A DNA stretch of 64,000 nt, taken from Apricaphanius iberus. Lineage: Eukaryota; Chordata; Actinopteri; Cyprinodontiformes; Aphaniidae. Positions 51,060-63,876 of this stretch are shown here, in pieces (position 1 is the stretch's first letter; every line of letters begins with the position of its first letter). The notes below the pieces were generated by a model. That model was not told the DNA's origin and did not search any database. It was given only the letters and a program-made list of their open reading frames with translations. The stretch spans positions 558,001 to 622,000 of the forward strand of contig JAPXFQ010001343.1 of the NCBI GenBank assembly GCA_028564705.1, read 5' to 3'. The position numbers and the translations under genes were made by a program.

Positions 51060-51420
51060 TATTAAGTGGGATTTTGTAGGTGTAATAATACCTTTCGGTG
51101 GAAACATGTTTCAACGTTTTAATTAAATCATCTAATTTTGGACTTAAAAGAGACGTTGATATGACGTATTTAGACGTCTAAATCGAGTCTAAATCTAAAC
51201 TAAACATTGTACATTGATCAATGACTGTTCAAAATATTTTAATCCAGCACTTGGCCATCATTTACACAATTTACCGTTATTTTTTATTTATTATTGATTA
51301 ATTAATGTATTAAATTGTGTCGTCTAGATTTGGGCTAAAATAAAGACCGATTATAGACGGGCTAATTTCTGTTTGAATTTAGACGACACGTCTAATAGAC
51401 GTCTATTGCTCAGTGGGATA
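51060..51420. repeat. MITE-like block rich in TAGACGTCTA palindromes
   Basis: TAGACGTCTA occurs whole at 51171-51180, and variants (TAGACGACAC, AATAGACGTCTATTG) cluster at 51355-51410 followed by GCTCAGTGGGAT. The arrangement is that of a MITE with repeated subterminal motifs. Ends and target duplication were not resolved. Confidence 0.45.
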
Positions 51421-53675
51421 ACTAATAGGAGATGGTAGATAGAACCACAAAAAAATTCTAATCAAAACAGTCAGCAGGTGGCGGTATTGTCTCCATGACA
51501 ATTCAAAAACAGTTCAAATAGTTTGGATGTCTTTTTTTCTTTCTTTCTTGCATAACTTTTCGGTCGTGTTTGTTTTACAGAAAGAATGAAAATCACTTAT
51601 GTAACCTGTATTGCCTCCAGGACTTTGCACATAAGTTTGTGGTTGGTTTACATCTAAAGAAAATCAAAGGATTGCAAAAAAAAAAACATTTACATTTTGA
51701 TAACCCCAATAGCCTACACAAATACTGACTGAACTTAACCACACTGAAAGCAAAAAGCTTATTTGAATTGAATTGAAAAATACTTCACTAATCTCAGAAG
51801 AAAATTAAGTGTTTTTTACTCGTATTATTCAATTTTCTTCAAAGAATTAATGTAAATACTAATGGATGTGAGTAAGGAGCTCCTGTAGCAGTCTGTATTT
51901 TAGAGGTTCTGATAAGCCTCTGACTGAAGACATTTTTTTGCACTAGTTTAATTAAAAATGAAATTCATGCGTTTTAAAAGTGTCCTGTGAGAACAAATTT
52001 CGAGAAAACAAACTAACGCCATCATTAACAGATTTATTTTGCTATATAAATAAGGCAGATACATGAATCATTTTTAGCCTTCACAATATTTGACTATTAG
52101 CCTTAAAATTACAGTTAATTGTCAAAAGTAATTAACTCAGATACAAAATTACATAACTTTAATATATTCTCAAATCTTTTTTTCTCATAACACCAAAAAG
52201 AAGATGGAAAAATGAAGCCATTACCCACTTAATGCATCTTAAAATGACCATGTATACTTCAATACAAGCAAAAAGGAGAATAAAATTACTAAGATAGTAA
52301 TCATTGTCACAGTGCTTTAATGAACTAAAATGAATCAACTTTAAGAACTCCTGTAAACAAAGTTGATGCATGTCTGTAGCACACTCTTCAGCATGATCCT
52401 AAGATGCTTTATTAATTTAGGCACACAACAGATTCAGGCCCTAAAGGACTTTGGTTTAGAAACTTTTTCTTTTCCTCAGAAAAGGAAACATGTGGCTACA
52501 TTCTTGGCAAAAAATATGCTTTCTATGTAGAGTGTACCATATGTTTACATACAATCTGGCGGGTAGAGTCTTAGAAAGCACATTCCATGTTGGTCATTAG
52601 CATTCTCTCCCAAAATCAACATGATGTATGACAAAAGTACATTATGTGCTACCTCTGTAGCTTTTCTGACAGACAGACATCTGGAAAACGATGTGCAAAG
52701 TAAAATAGTGTTTACCATGAGGGATGGAGGAAAAAAAAAAAGCTTGTGCAATTGTTTGCATAACCCAGCCCAATTTGAACTGGGCAAAAAGGGTTTTCAG
52801 ATCCCCCCCAAAAAAGGGCCCAAAAGCCTCCTGATATACATTCAAGTTCTAGAGGCATTATATTCTTCTCATCAGACATACTTTTTTCTATATGGTCTTT
52901 TTTACAATGTCATTTTAACCAATGAAGGGATTATCATTGCCCTTATTGTTCTTGTGCATTGGACACTCAAATAATTTGCAAGGTAGGTACTACGACTTCA
53001 GCTGTTTACTACTACCATAAAGTAATAGTAAAGTTTGACAACAGCATCAGAGGCAATAAAAAAAAAATAAAAAAAGATTTTGGCAGTTGTTCAGGGTGCT
53101 AAGGTCCGGGTTCACTGCAAATTAAAAAAAACACTGTATATTAATACCTGATCAAAAAAGGACGCTTAAGGTTTTAGGTCTTTTTCAAAAATAAACAGAA
53201 CATCTGAAATTTGACATACTTTATTAGAAATGTAATTTAAATGTCCTGCTACTCTAAAGGGGAAACTCCAGTGTTCCCCCTCATCTTCTGTCGGCTGGCT
53301 ACCTAACTGTAAGGTGTTTGGTGAATGCGTCCACAATCTTCCTGGTTATAGGACATACCTATAGTAACCAGAGTAAATTCCCAGTTATTACTCGTCTTTA
53401 AATAACTGTTACCCAACAATGAGTGCCTTACATTAAGGAGCACAAGTTAACATAGCAGCAAGTAACACTTTACCATTAGTTTCTACTTGGTCAACTTAAC
53501 GTCGTTCCTAGAAAACTGTAGCAATTCTTTTTCTGGTAGGCGAGACAGTAACTGACTGGGGGGAATTTCTTCCTATCACAACAGTGCCTGAAGACGTTGG
53601 CTTGCATTTTTTATTATCAAACTTCAGAACCTTTAGGCAATACTGTAAACAATCTCCAAAGTTTGACGATTGCTG
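51421..53675. other. intergenic region and probable tex2 3' untranslated sequence
   Basis: Minus-strand sequence after the tex2 stop at 53676 has AATAAA at about 52398-52405, so the 3' untranslated region could extend to about 52.4 kb. Open frames at 52545-52974 on both strands overlap each other and match nothing known. Confidence 0.35.
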
Positions 53676-56600
53676 CTAGGATGGCTCTGCGGTCCCTGGG
53701 GGGCTGACCAAGGGTCCACCAGCGGTGCGAGGGTCCATGGCAGAGTGCATGATAGTCAGCCACACGTCATCCATGTTTGGCATTACAAGGATTTTCTGTT
53801 AAAAAAAATGGACAGAGAGTAATACATTAATTTTCATAAACGTTTAGTGTTTCATGTCAAATCTATCACTGAGTCAGCTATACTTTGACTGAACTAGAGG
53901 TTTTCAAAGCACACAAGCACGCTCCAGACTGGACTATTGTAACGCACTCGTGCTCCCTCATAGGAGCCTCCAAAAGCTCCTGCTTGTCCAGAACAGAGCT
54001 GACAAGGTCCTGATGAGGGTGCCAAAACAGGAGCACATTACCCCCATCCTCCAATGTCTCCTCTGGCTCCCTGTTCAGCTCTGCACAGAACACAAGATCC
54101 TCTTGCAAACCCAACACCGTCTAAACAGTGTGCCCCCTCGCCCCCACATACCTCACTGATCTCCTCACCGCACACAGACATCCGACCAGACCAGGGTAGG
54201 CCAACGGCATCTCCTGGTCCCACCCAGGACACGGCTCAAAATCATGACCGACAGAGCTTTTAAAGTTCCCAGTCTGTAGAACGCTCTCCCAGAACACCTC
54301 AGATCCCCCCAGACGGTGTTGGCTTATAAGAAAGAACTGAAAACCTTTCTTTAGAGAAGCATATTTTTGTCTGTTAACCTGTTTTTATCCGTTTAACCTT
54401 TGTAGCACTTTGATTTCAAATGTATAGTGCGTCATGAATTTATTATTATTATTATTATTATTACAAGTAGTACTTTATAAAGTATCTCATTTGACTGTTT
54501 TGCTGTTCAAAAGCTCTGAAATGAAAACTGATGTATTTTTAGAACTCTGAAGTGCCAAAAATAATTCAACATAAAGGGGCACATAGTTGGGAAGCTGAAA
54601 CAGATATGATTTTTAATTTGATCACAAATAAAAAAGCCCTGAGTAAAATCCAGTGCAACCTCCTGCCTTCAGATGTCACCTAATAGATAAAGTGTCCAAA
54701 ACTGTAATTTAATCTAAATTATATCCAAGTATTTTATCATGGCGTCAAGGGTTAAAGAACATTAGTGAACAATCTCCACTACGATAGTCAACTTCATGAA
54801 GACCAAAGAACCAACCAGACAGACCTGCAAAAAAGTTCTAGAGAAAACGAAAGCATAGTTGGGTTGTTAAACAATGTATCAACATTTGGAAATCTCACAG
54901 AGAACAGTAAAACGGCAGCTTTAGGAAAAGCTAAATTTAAACAAAAAGGTTGAGACAATTCATCTGGGTTCAAAGTTGTATTACTTGCACCTAAGGAGAG
55001 ACAGACCAAGCATGTCATCCTGGCCTGTGTCTGAATCATTCAGTCTTACACAACTTAGTCACTCCCACTAACATTCCATTAACTCAAACCCTGAAGTGAG
55101 AAAGCTGAGCATCTATTGTCCCCAACGTTGTTGGGGAAAACAGATCCAAAAAGAGCTTGGTGCACCACATAAACTAGTGTTTTCCCAACATTATCTTAAG
55201 GCCAAAATGCCCCATTCTTGGTTGACCTGTCGGTTGCTGACCTGTGAGCATCCATTCATGTTAAACAATTTAACAAACCCAGGTAATTACTCATTTAGTA
55301 ATCTACACCTGTCTAACCCATGATGCAAAAACTGAAGGAGAAAAGCACAACTGTAAGCCTAGACATGGCTCTCCATCCTAACACAGTTTGGCTAGGCAAG
55401 GAGAGTGTCCACCATAAAAACAGCCAACAACTCAAACTCTGACGGAGCTACAGAAATCCACGTCTCAGGAGGAAGTCTCTGTGGGAACCATCAGTTGTCC
55501 ACCCCAAAAATTGTCCTTTATTAAAGAATGGACAGAACTATTGTGCAACAGGAGGTGGGACGTTTATATGTGACATTTGAAAACCATGCAACCTTTTCCT
55601 TCTGCATCACAATCACGTATTACTTTGTCAGTCCAGTGTGTAACTTCAAGAGGGACTGTATGCATACTTTTGCAAATAAGTGTAAGCAGCAATACCTGGA
55701 ATTCCTGGTAGAGTTTTTTCTCAATCCAGTCTGTAACATGAGCCAGAGTCACTTCTCTTTCTCCAAGTTTCGGCCGAGCCTTCAGTTCCAGGTGAGGTGG
55801 AGTCCTAAAGCCATACCTTAAGAAAAAGACATCCAAAAACATTTACTTGCAGAAATGTTGAGATTTTACTGTACAACAGCTTTCAAACGATAATAGTCTT
55901 GACCACCAAGATTTGTACAACTGAATGTAATTGCTTGTTTTAGAAAGAGACATATGGTTAATTTCTCATCATTTCTAAGTAAAGATTTAGAACAGCAACA
56001 CTTGACAGAAATCGGGATGATAATATCACCGTTCCAACTCGTACTAAAAATCTTTGTCTGGAACAGACTTTATTATAATTTTTTTAAATCTGTAGGAAAT
56101 AAATTTCTCTGATGAACATGAAGCAATTAGCTACTCTGAACAAAAGATGGCCGTTTCCTGTGGAGGCCATCCTACTGATTATGTAATAAAATTCTTCCTT
56201 TCCATACCAAATCCTGTCAGTGGGAGGAGGAGGAATGTTGACGGCCAGCGTTCCTCTGAGTTGCTGAACCTCCACGGTGAGCAGGAGGGGTGTGTTGGAC
56301 ACTTCCTCCATCTTCTTTTTGATAAACTCCGTCTCCGTGGCCTTCTGGAAGTATTTGGACTTGGCAATTTTGTCTACAAAGCGCATGATCTTGCTCGGTT
56401 TATGTCCGGCCACCAGACTGCAGTCAACAAAAAGGAGGAAAATACAAAAGCTGATTTCTCTTCCTTGTAATCAAAGGGTTTTGAAAACCATAATTAAACA
56501 ACAACTGACAGTCCAATCGTTTGTTTTTTTTCTTAGGGTTTTCGACATAATGGTTTTACTACCTACTTGAAATTGAGTGAATTATTTTACTATCATTTCA

Positions 56601-59600
56601 TAGGACTAGGCATTAAATTATATAAAAAGACAGGAAGGACAGCGGAATAAGTAAAGAGTGTGTAGACTAGATTAATGGCACCTTTCTGCTCCAGTTGAAT
56701 CGTTCGAGAGGTCTGAGGAGTCTTCTTCATCTGATGAACCCGCACTTGATGACTCTTCATCACTAGCAGCTAGGCAGTAGGTCCGAGGCCTGTGTCTAGG
56801 AGCAAGCAAAGGCCAAAATGTTCATATATATTTATATGTTGTATGCCATGTTTTCATTAATGATAAGGCATTTATCAGATTAAATTTGTACTTTGAACAA
56901 CAAAGAAATAAATTACTGAACATATGAAGTATTACAGTTATTAGGTAGGTATTAGGTAATTCTACATTTAAGTTGAACGTCAATCAGAACTCACCGAGGG
57001 AGGAAAAATCCAATTAGTAGAAGTCAAAAAGAAGGAGCAGCATGAAGAAGAACAATGGTTAAAGGAGGTAGGAAAAACTTAGTAAAGAAGTCAAGATGCA
57101 ATTATTACATATTATATACACCATTCAATGCAACAAAAATAATTCAAACATGTTTATGTTATGATAGCTCTCCTCTAGCTTACCCATCTTTGCCAAATTC
57201 TCCAAAGCGGAGATTCTCTCCCTCCTTTCCAAGTCGATTAAGAATCATCTTGGTTTCCAGAGTCATCAGAAAGGAGCCGTTATAGGAAACCTCCAAGTCA
57301 AACCACAGACCTGATAAATACAAGGTACTCATAAGAAATGTTTATGGCAGTTAAGGAGGGATGAGATAAATATAAAGCAGCACTTCTCCCACTGGAATGA
57401 TTAGGGTGATTTTAGTTTAGCCCTTATGACAACAACTTAAAAAACGAGTCAATCCATCAGCAATTTTTGAATTTTTTCAGTCAGATTTTTTACAGATAAA
57501 ATCATTTTTATTTGTAGGTATAACAAAAAGCATTCCTCTTTTATACACCATGTTTTTACTTTAATTAATTAAGCGTGGCTAAACAAAGCATGTGCTGATT
57601 ATTGTCCAGCTCTTTTTGGCCAAACATAACAAAAAGAATAAAAATTTAGGCAATGATTTCTTGATGTGGAAGACCCTGTTTTGGTTTGAATACACTTTTT
57701 TTTTTTTACATATTACATTTTTACAAAAATTTGCCAGCTTAGTTCACTTTGTTAAAATCTAGTGACATGACTCACCCGAAGTAGCAGCATCATCTTAACA
57801 ACTGAGTTTGACAAAAAAAATGGAACATATAAACCAAAAATGTCCGCTCTAAATAACAGCATCTAAAATCAGAGCAATCTGATATTCTATGGTTTTGCTT
57901 TTATTATTTAAAATGTTCATTTGCTGACTTTTTCTTTTTCTTAAAAAAAACAAAAAACTAAAGCCAAACTGGATCACAAGTAAATAAAAGGATCCTTTAC
58001 ATCCTAATAGTATTAACTTAGCTAATTTATCTGTTACACTAAACAAACACTAAATTGAAAAAAAATAAATAAAAAATTTCTTCCTTCCCTCTGTATAATT
58101 TTTCCCTCTGTATTTTTTGATCATGCAAAATTATGTCCTCTTAAAAAAAGATATGAGGTAGGCTATGCATGAGTGTAGTTCTTGTTTTTACCAATTGATG
58201 GCAGCAAACTTTGACAAAATAAATCTGAGTGAGAACGTAAATCTGTATTTTAAACCATTTAGAAAATGTAATTTTGAAACAGGTATGAAGGCCTACATAA
58301 CTGGTTTGCTTTTCTCGATTCATTAAATATCACTGCAAAAAAATTAAAAAAATCTTAAAGACTGGGCTATTTATTTAGCCTGTATGCTACAGGTTTTTTA
58401 GATCCTTTAGATCTACAGGTTGGATAAAATACAGATAAATAAGATGCATAATTAATCCTGGAATGGTAAAATTAAACAAACATCTTAAGCAGCAGATAAC
58501 CGAGAATAGACCTCCTTTGTACTGAATGATTTAAGAGACACACCAAAGTGACGTGAGCTGGATGAAAGAAATCAGAAAGGAGCACTGAAAAACAAAGATG
58601 AACTGAAAGTTTGGAGGAAAAAAAAGCAGAGACTGAAGAAAACAAAAGATAGAAGCAGCATGTATAGACACGTTGAAACGTGACGTCACGCACCCAAGCC
58701 TCCCAGCTTCTCTCTGCAGGGCAGTAAGACAGATCGCCCTCACTAACTACTGTTGTTGTTAACTGACAACAGATCAGCGCTACATGGCGGTGAGGGAAAA
58801 CTCTATCAGCATGGTTAACATGTACAGCACTGTAGGATGCAGAAATAGAATAAAAAAGGACAGTAATAATATTTAATAGGTTTCCTGCTGACGAAATACG
58901 CCGCCGTCTATGGCTGAGTTAGAGTAGATGATCCATCGATCCAGGCTCCTGAATGAATCTGCTCATCTCCCAGACTGGAGGTATGTTGATGTTAATATAT
59001 ATGTATACATTGTTTGCTTCTGCTGTGTAAAGTTGAGGCATGATGATAAAATAATGTAGGTATCTGTAAACTGAACTGGCAGCGCTCATATCTGTGGAGT
59101 TTCTACCGTAGCTTGTTAGCTATTTGAAACGGTCTGGAAGCTAGCTCTGTGGGCTAGCTCTTAGCTATCTCTGCTTTTTTACATGTTACTGGTTGTACAA
59201 ATGGCTGCCTGATTACATGTTGGTTGTAAGTTTATTACTTTATTTCTTTATGGACGCCTGTTTAAAGCAGTGGTGCTGCGCTCAGCCTGACGGTGATGTG
59301 GTTAGCTAGCTGTTCTTTACACAGAGAGCTAACGCATCTTGCACAGCGTAAGCGTCGATTCGCCGTGAAATTGCTTCATAACTCGCAATGTGTCATTTTC
59401 TTTGGGTTGTGAATATGGAAGTTGTCCTATTAATTGTATCCCTTCTTTTTTTTGCTGTGTAAAGTAAAGGCATGCTGATCAAATAATTGTAGATATCTCC
59501 ATATTGATCTGGCGGCAATCAAATCTGAGGAGTTTCCTCCCATGGCTTGTAACTAAACGATCATAAACAGTCTGGAAGCTTTGCGCTACATACAGTTAGC

Positions 59601-61524
59601 TTTGTGATGTGACTTTTTCGATTATCTGCACAAAGATGGTTTATGTTTTATTTTGTTTGTTTAATTGTTCGACCACAACCGCACGGCTTTGCATAGCGGT
59701 GTGGAAGCTTTTTGCCCTCCACAATTGTATGCATGCACGAAAATAACCGGATGAAAACAATGACATTCAAAGTGTCTATAAATAGACCAAAAAAAAAAAA
59801 AAAAAACCTCATTAAAATGAACCACTTATGCAAGTTTGAATTAAAAGGTCAAAAAAGCTAAAAGAAAATAAATTGTTTGACTTGGAGGACTTGGTAGACC
59901 ATTAAAAATATCTTTACCATAAAAGGTTCAATACCTAAACAGAAACATACACAGGGATTAGCAAAAAAAAAAAATTCTCAAGTAAGCTTTATCCAAATGT
60001 ATAAAGAGGCTTTGTTAGACTTGTGCAAAACTGCCTAAGTACTTATTTCTATCTCTTTACTCAAAGTAATAGGAGAACAATGATCCTAATTCCATGACTG
60101 AATTTTTATCTGGTATTTCAGGTCGTACTGCTCAAAAAAGAAATAAAAGCCGTTGCTATTTTGGTTAGTGATGCAATAAACCGCTGAACTCGTTCAAGGC
60201 CTATACGAGAGCTGTGGCTATAAAAATGACGCAGTGACTCATGAAGAAGAATGAAAACTGAGACATAAAGAGAGAGTATACCCACAAACAGGAAGATAAA
60301 AAAGACATTCAATGTAGAGGGAAGAAAAGAGAAACAAAGCAGCAAATGTATACGTGTGATGAAAGGACAGACTGAATGGAATGACAGAAGGGATGCAAAG
60401 CTCAGTTCTGCTCTACATCTGGATGTTTGAACAATTTATTCAAAATATTAAATATTTTGCACTGGGTTTTAAAAAGGTTCATAAAGATTTTAACAACTCC
60501 CAATCATCAACCCTTGTACCCAGTCAGCTAAAATACAAGGCCCCTTTTAGCTGTACAGGCTTAAGCTTCGACTTATTACAGAGATGCATCCTGGTTATGC
60601 GTTTATGACCTTTATGAGCTGCACCCAAAAAATAACGTACTGTTCACACTGTAGCACATTTCTGTCAACTGGAGGAACATTTGAAGAAATGCATAAAATT
60701 CACTGACTGGGTCTTACACCATGCTTGGTGTAAGTCAATGAAACGCTTCTACTGCTGCATCAAGAGACCGCATCAAACAAAGGTCTGAGGTATTGTTGGT
60801 CAGACTGTAATGTCACAGCAGCCTTAGATAGAATTAAAGGATTGTACTTTGAACACACATAAGAAGCATGGCTCTCTGACCTGGTTGGCTGATAAGCTCA
60901 GGGAGGAGTTTCAAAGCTTGTTTTGCCTGACTGGAATGTAAGAGAAAACTAATCTTGTTGGTTTCTAATGATTGAAACTGTTCTAAATGTCTGAGTACAA
61001 AAACAGAAAAAGTTGTGGGCTTGATATCTGTATGTTTATGCATTGTATTTCCTACTAAAGCATAATCATTTTAAAGCCAGTAACAACTGTTGTTTAACAG
61101 GCAACTAGGCATATTAAAGTACGTCATAACAGAGCTTTTTTGTTTTTTTGTTCACCGTAGATAATTTAATTTCAGACATACCATATTTACATTTAAAGGA
61201 AACTTAAAAAGTCTGAGAGCTGACTAAGGTCCTGTACAGTAACATAGAAAATGTAAAAATATAGGGATAAAAAAAACCAACAACGTAAGAAATGAGAATA
61301 CAATACTAATTGAGATATGAAATTAAGAAGAGGGTTTTAAAATCGGGACTTAAAAACATCGAAACATGAAGACTGTCATTTCTAGAGAGGGATCTAATGG
61401 GCCACAGGCCAAGAAGGCAAGGTGACCATGGCATTTACAATGGACATTCGGGGTGGGCAACATTCTGCATCAGCTGAGGTCGAGCAATAGTTGATGTGTT
61501 TGTATATTATATATGTATATATAT

Positions 61525-61585
<61 letters not shown>

Positions 61586-63876
61586 TACATACAAGTGAAA
61601 CTCGAAAAATTTGAATATTGAGCAAAAGTTAATTTATTTCAATAATTAAACTTAAAAAAGGTATAAAAATACAGATGTAATTCAAGAAAACTAATATATT
61701 TTGGAGGGCTGGGTATCGATTCAAATTTCATGAATCGATTCAATTCCGATTCTTAAGAGTTAGAATCGATTATCACAATTCGATCGGATTTGATCTGATT
61801 CGATTTTCTTTAGCCACCATCTCAATTATATGCCTGTAATTCAATATGCCTTATCAATGGGCAAGTAACAGTTCACCGGGGGAAACCGTATTTACCCTTT
61901 CAGACACAAGACCTAAAATGGCCGTCTGGACTATACCTTCCTATTTTAGTTATAAAAAGGGCAAACTATTCCAAAAAATTAAAACGCTTTTGGAAATTGT
62001 GAATCAATTCGATTTGATTTCTCTACGGATCAGTTCAGAATCGATTTTAAAATATTTTGTCACCGTATCTAAGAGGGTAAGGCTGTTCTAACTTCATTAG
62101 TTGCCTAGATTTAACCAACTTGGGGTTAGTTGCACAATTTATACAGTATTTAAGAAACATAATACCATTATTAAGGGATGAAGAATACTGTGCATTAAAT
62201 AATTTTTTCTCAGTTAAAACTATTCAATTTCAAAGCAAAAAACACTAAGATGGTTTGCCCCCTGCCACTTAACATGTATATAACAGTAGGTACATTTTCA
62301 CAAGGTTTATTATGTTTCGTTTTAAGATGGTGCTGGTCCAAATTAATGATTAACCTCCATGAGTGTACATATGTGTGTTTTGTGTGATTAATCTCTTGCC
62401 TCGACAGTCAACAGAAGGTGCAGATGCTCTGTGGATTCTGGGAGTGCTTGTACCCATATCCAGTTCTGTCAGGGTTAGCTCGTTCATGAAGTAAGGCAGC
62501 TGAAAGAGACACGAGGATACAGCCAGTCTTAGGATACCGTGTGGAAACATTCTACCATTTAATATTACTAAGAAGAGATCAATTGATTTGTAAAGAGTAA
62601 AACACTGCTGAATGTATAAAAACTGGAACGATACTGCTGAACCCACAATCAAATAGAACAGCAAGGGAACTACTTTACATAACTACACTTAGTAATCACT
62701 CAGCATCTGTTTAATGCTTGTAAACAGGATCAGCCATTTACATGGCAGCAATTCTATCTATATAACCATCTATGTGTGCTGAGGATAACTTAAGTTCAAA
62801 CTGTGCATCAAAATATGACAAAGGGGATTTTTGCAGCCAAAGTACAAAAGCCTGTCCCATGTCTTGTTATACTCACTCGTATCTTGCTGAGCTTCATCTG
62901 AATCTTCTTGGAGACTTGGTCAACCCAGTAGGGCTCGGTCAGGAAGTCCCAGAAGATCCTGCCGAGAACTGCGTTCACCCAGGCAACAGAATCCTCTTCC
63001 TGTCCCCTGGGCTGCGCCTGAGCTGAAGTGTTGCTCTGAAGCTAAACACAGAGTTCCCATTAACAGCAGCCTAAAACATACAACCTGCTGTATTTTGTTA
63101 TGCTCCTCAAGCTCTCATATTATACATTGTAAATGCTGTTACAAGTTTAACACCTTAGAAAAAGAAAACATTTTAAGCTTATAAAAAGTCTTTAAATGTA
63201 TGCTACCTTTTTATCAGCTCCGGGACTGCTCTGCAGACTCTGAGCAGAGCTGGTATTTGTGAGATTGACTGACGGCTGTTTTTGCAGTAAGGAGCCCATG
63301 TACAAACTGTAGTCTAAAAACAGCTTGCTTTTGGCACTGCCTGTTGTCAGGGAGTTTGTTGAGTCTCTTGACTTGAGCTGTGGTGCCAGGGCTTCATCGA
63401 GACTGCTGCGGCTACTGCTACGGCTGTGAGAGGCTGAGCTTGTGGCTGTAACAAATTGTAGATCCCCATTTTAATTTATCCGAATAGACATTTTGATTTA
63501 AGCCTGGATTAAAAAATATTGACAGATAAGAGCTGAACAATCTCTGACCTTTTTTACTGGTCCCAACACAGGAAACTTTCTTCAGGTCTAGTTTGACATT
63601 AGAAGCTTTCAACAACCGCTGGAACCATTCTTCTTTCTCCCTCCCAGTCCGCCCAAACAGGAAGATGGTCACGTCTCTTCTGGAGACAGAGGACTGTCGC
63701 TCCTGTGCTCCACTGGTTTTCTCTCCATTAATCCCAGAACTCAAAGTCTCGCTGGACAGCGACCTGTCCTGTTCTGCCTTTGACATGAAATCATCTTGTG
63801 TTCCAAGTTCAATGCAGATGGGGTATTTTTTGTTCCATACTCGCTTCCTGGCTAGACTTGGAGGCACCAAGTAGAC
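53676..63876 (-). CDS. tex2: tex2, C-terminal nine coding exons (SMP-domain lipid-transfer protein), 5' part outside window
   Basis: TEX2 is an ER-anchored protein with a PH-like region and an SMP domain that moves lipids at membrane contact sites. Exons (minus): 63876-63549, 63445-63207, 63041-62877, 62499-62400, 57310-57184, 56795-56682, 56417-56208, 55816-55696, 53795-53676. They join in frame to 507 codons plus stop; human TEX2 is about 1127 residues, so more than half is beyond the right edge. The first exon opens VYLVPPSLARKRVWNKKYP and holds VTIFLFGRTGREKEEWF of the PH-like region. The SMP part runs through WVNAVLGRIFWDFL, KIQMKLSKIRLPYFMNELTL, GLWFDLEVSYNGSFLMTLET, SKIMRFVDKIAKSKYFQKA and GFRTPPHLELKARPKLGERE to VMPNMDDVWLTIMHSAMDPR. 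An acidic serine-rich linker (SDEEDSSDLS) splits the SMP. The intron after 62400 starts with GC. Confidence 0.93.
53885..54475 (+). mobile_element. L2/Maui-type LINE 3' fragment, decayed
   Basis: Several plus-strand frames together spell the end of L2 ORF2: SRLDYCNA-like start near 53922, LLLVQNRADKVLMRVPKQEH (53965-54030), LLWLPVQLCTEHKIL, then RTRLK and ALPEHLRS-like pieces near 54230-54300. A tail with GTAGCACTTTGATTTC and (ATT)n closes it at 54475. It lies in the last tex2 intron, antisense. Confidence 0.8.
54740..55525 (+). mobile_element. decayed Tc1-like fragments in the last tex2 intron
   Basis: Blocks TTCATGAAGACCAAAGAACC (54792), ATCAACATTTGGAAATCTCA (54878), AGCACAACTGTAAGCC (55345), AGACATGGC, GCAAGGAGAG and GAGCTACAGAAATCCACG (55444) follow the 5' part of a Tc1 transposase of the type seen at 19150 and 21230. 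The two groups are 400 bp apart and may be separate insertions or one element with an insertion. Confidence 0.6.
57311..58660. other. tex2 intron 4, left part, no recognisable content
   Basis: AT-rich intron sequence with poly-A and poly-T runs. The frames at 57849-58046 and 58141-58323 (minus) have no supporting signals. Confidence 0.5.
58663..59640 (+). mobile_element. P-element-like transposon 5' region with decayed THAP exon
   Basis: The left 120 bp repeat the block at 7892-8024 in inverse orientation. From ATG 58811 the plus strand reads MVNMYSTVGCRNRIKK, then after a one-base shift FNRFPADEIRRRLWLS, the start of a THAP zinc-binding domain such as those of P-element transposases. The first zinc-ligand cysteine is replaced by tyrosine and the frame is broken by the shift and stops. 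A donor-like GGAG|GTATG follows at about 58980. Downstream, 59022-59145 is repeated imperfectly at 59453-59580 (GCTGTGTAAAGT, then GCATG and GGTCTGGAAGCT or CAGTCTGGAAGCT). Confidence 0.6.
59641..61500. other. tex2 intron 4, middle part, no recognisable content
   Basis: Several poly-A runs (59790-59806, 59966-59976) and ordinary AT-rich sequence; no exon-like segment was recognised. Confidence 0.5.
61524..61580. repeat. (CATA)n/(CA)n microsatellite
   Basis: Five CATA units run into about 20 CA units, in tex2 intron 4. Frames across it (61394-61594) are artefacts of the repeat. Confidence 0.95.
61695..62075. repeat. MITE-like repeat with GAATCGATT motifs
   Basis: GGGCTGGGTATCGATTCAAA at 61707 is the start of a repeat common in fish. 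ATCGATT and AATCGATT recur at 61717, 61734, 61763 and 62040, in inverted arrangement near both ends. No target duplication was established, and the interior is non-coding. Confidence 0.5.

Noticed and set aside
61394..61594. Cysteine-valine repeat peptide on the minus strand
   Set aside because: It is an artefact of the CA microsatellite.
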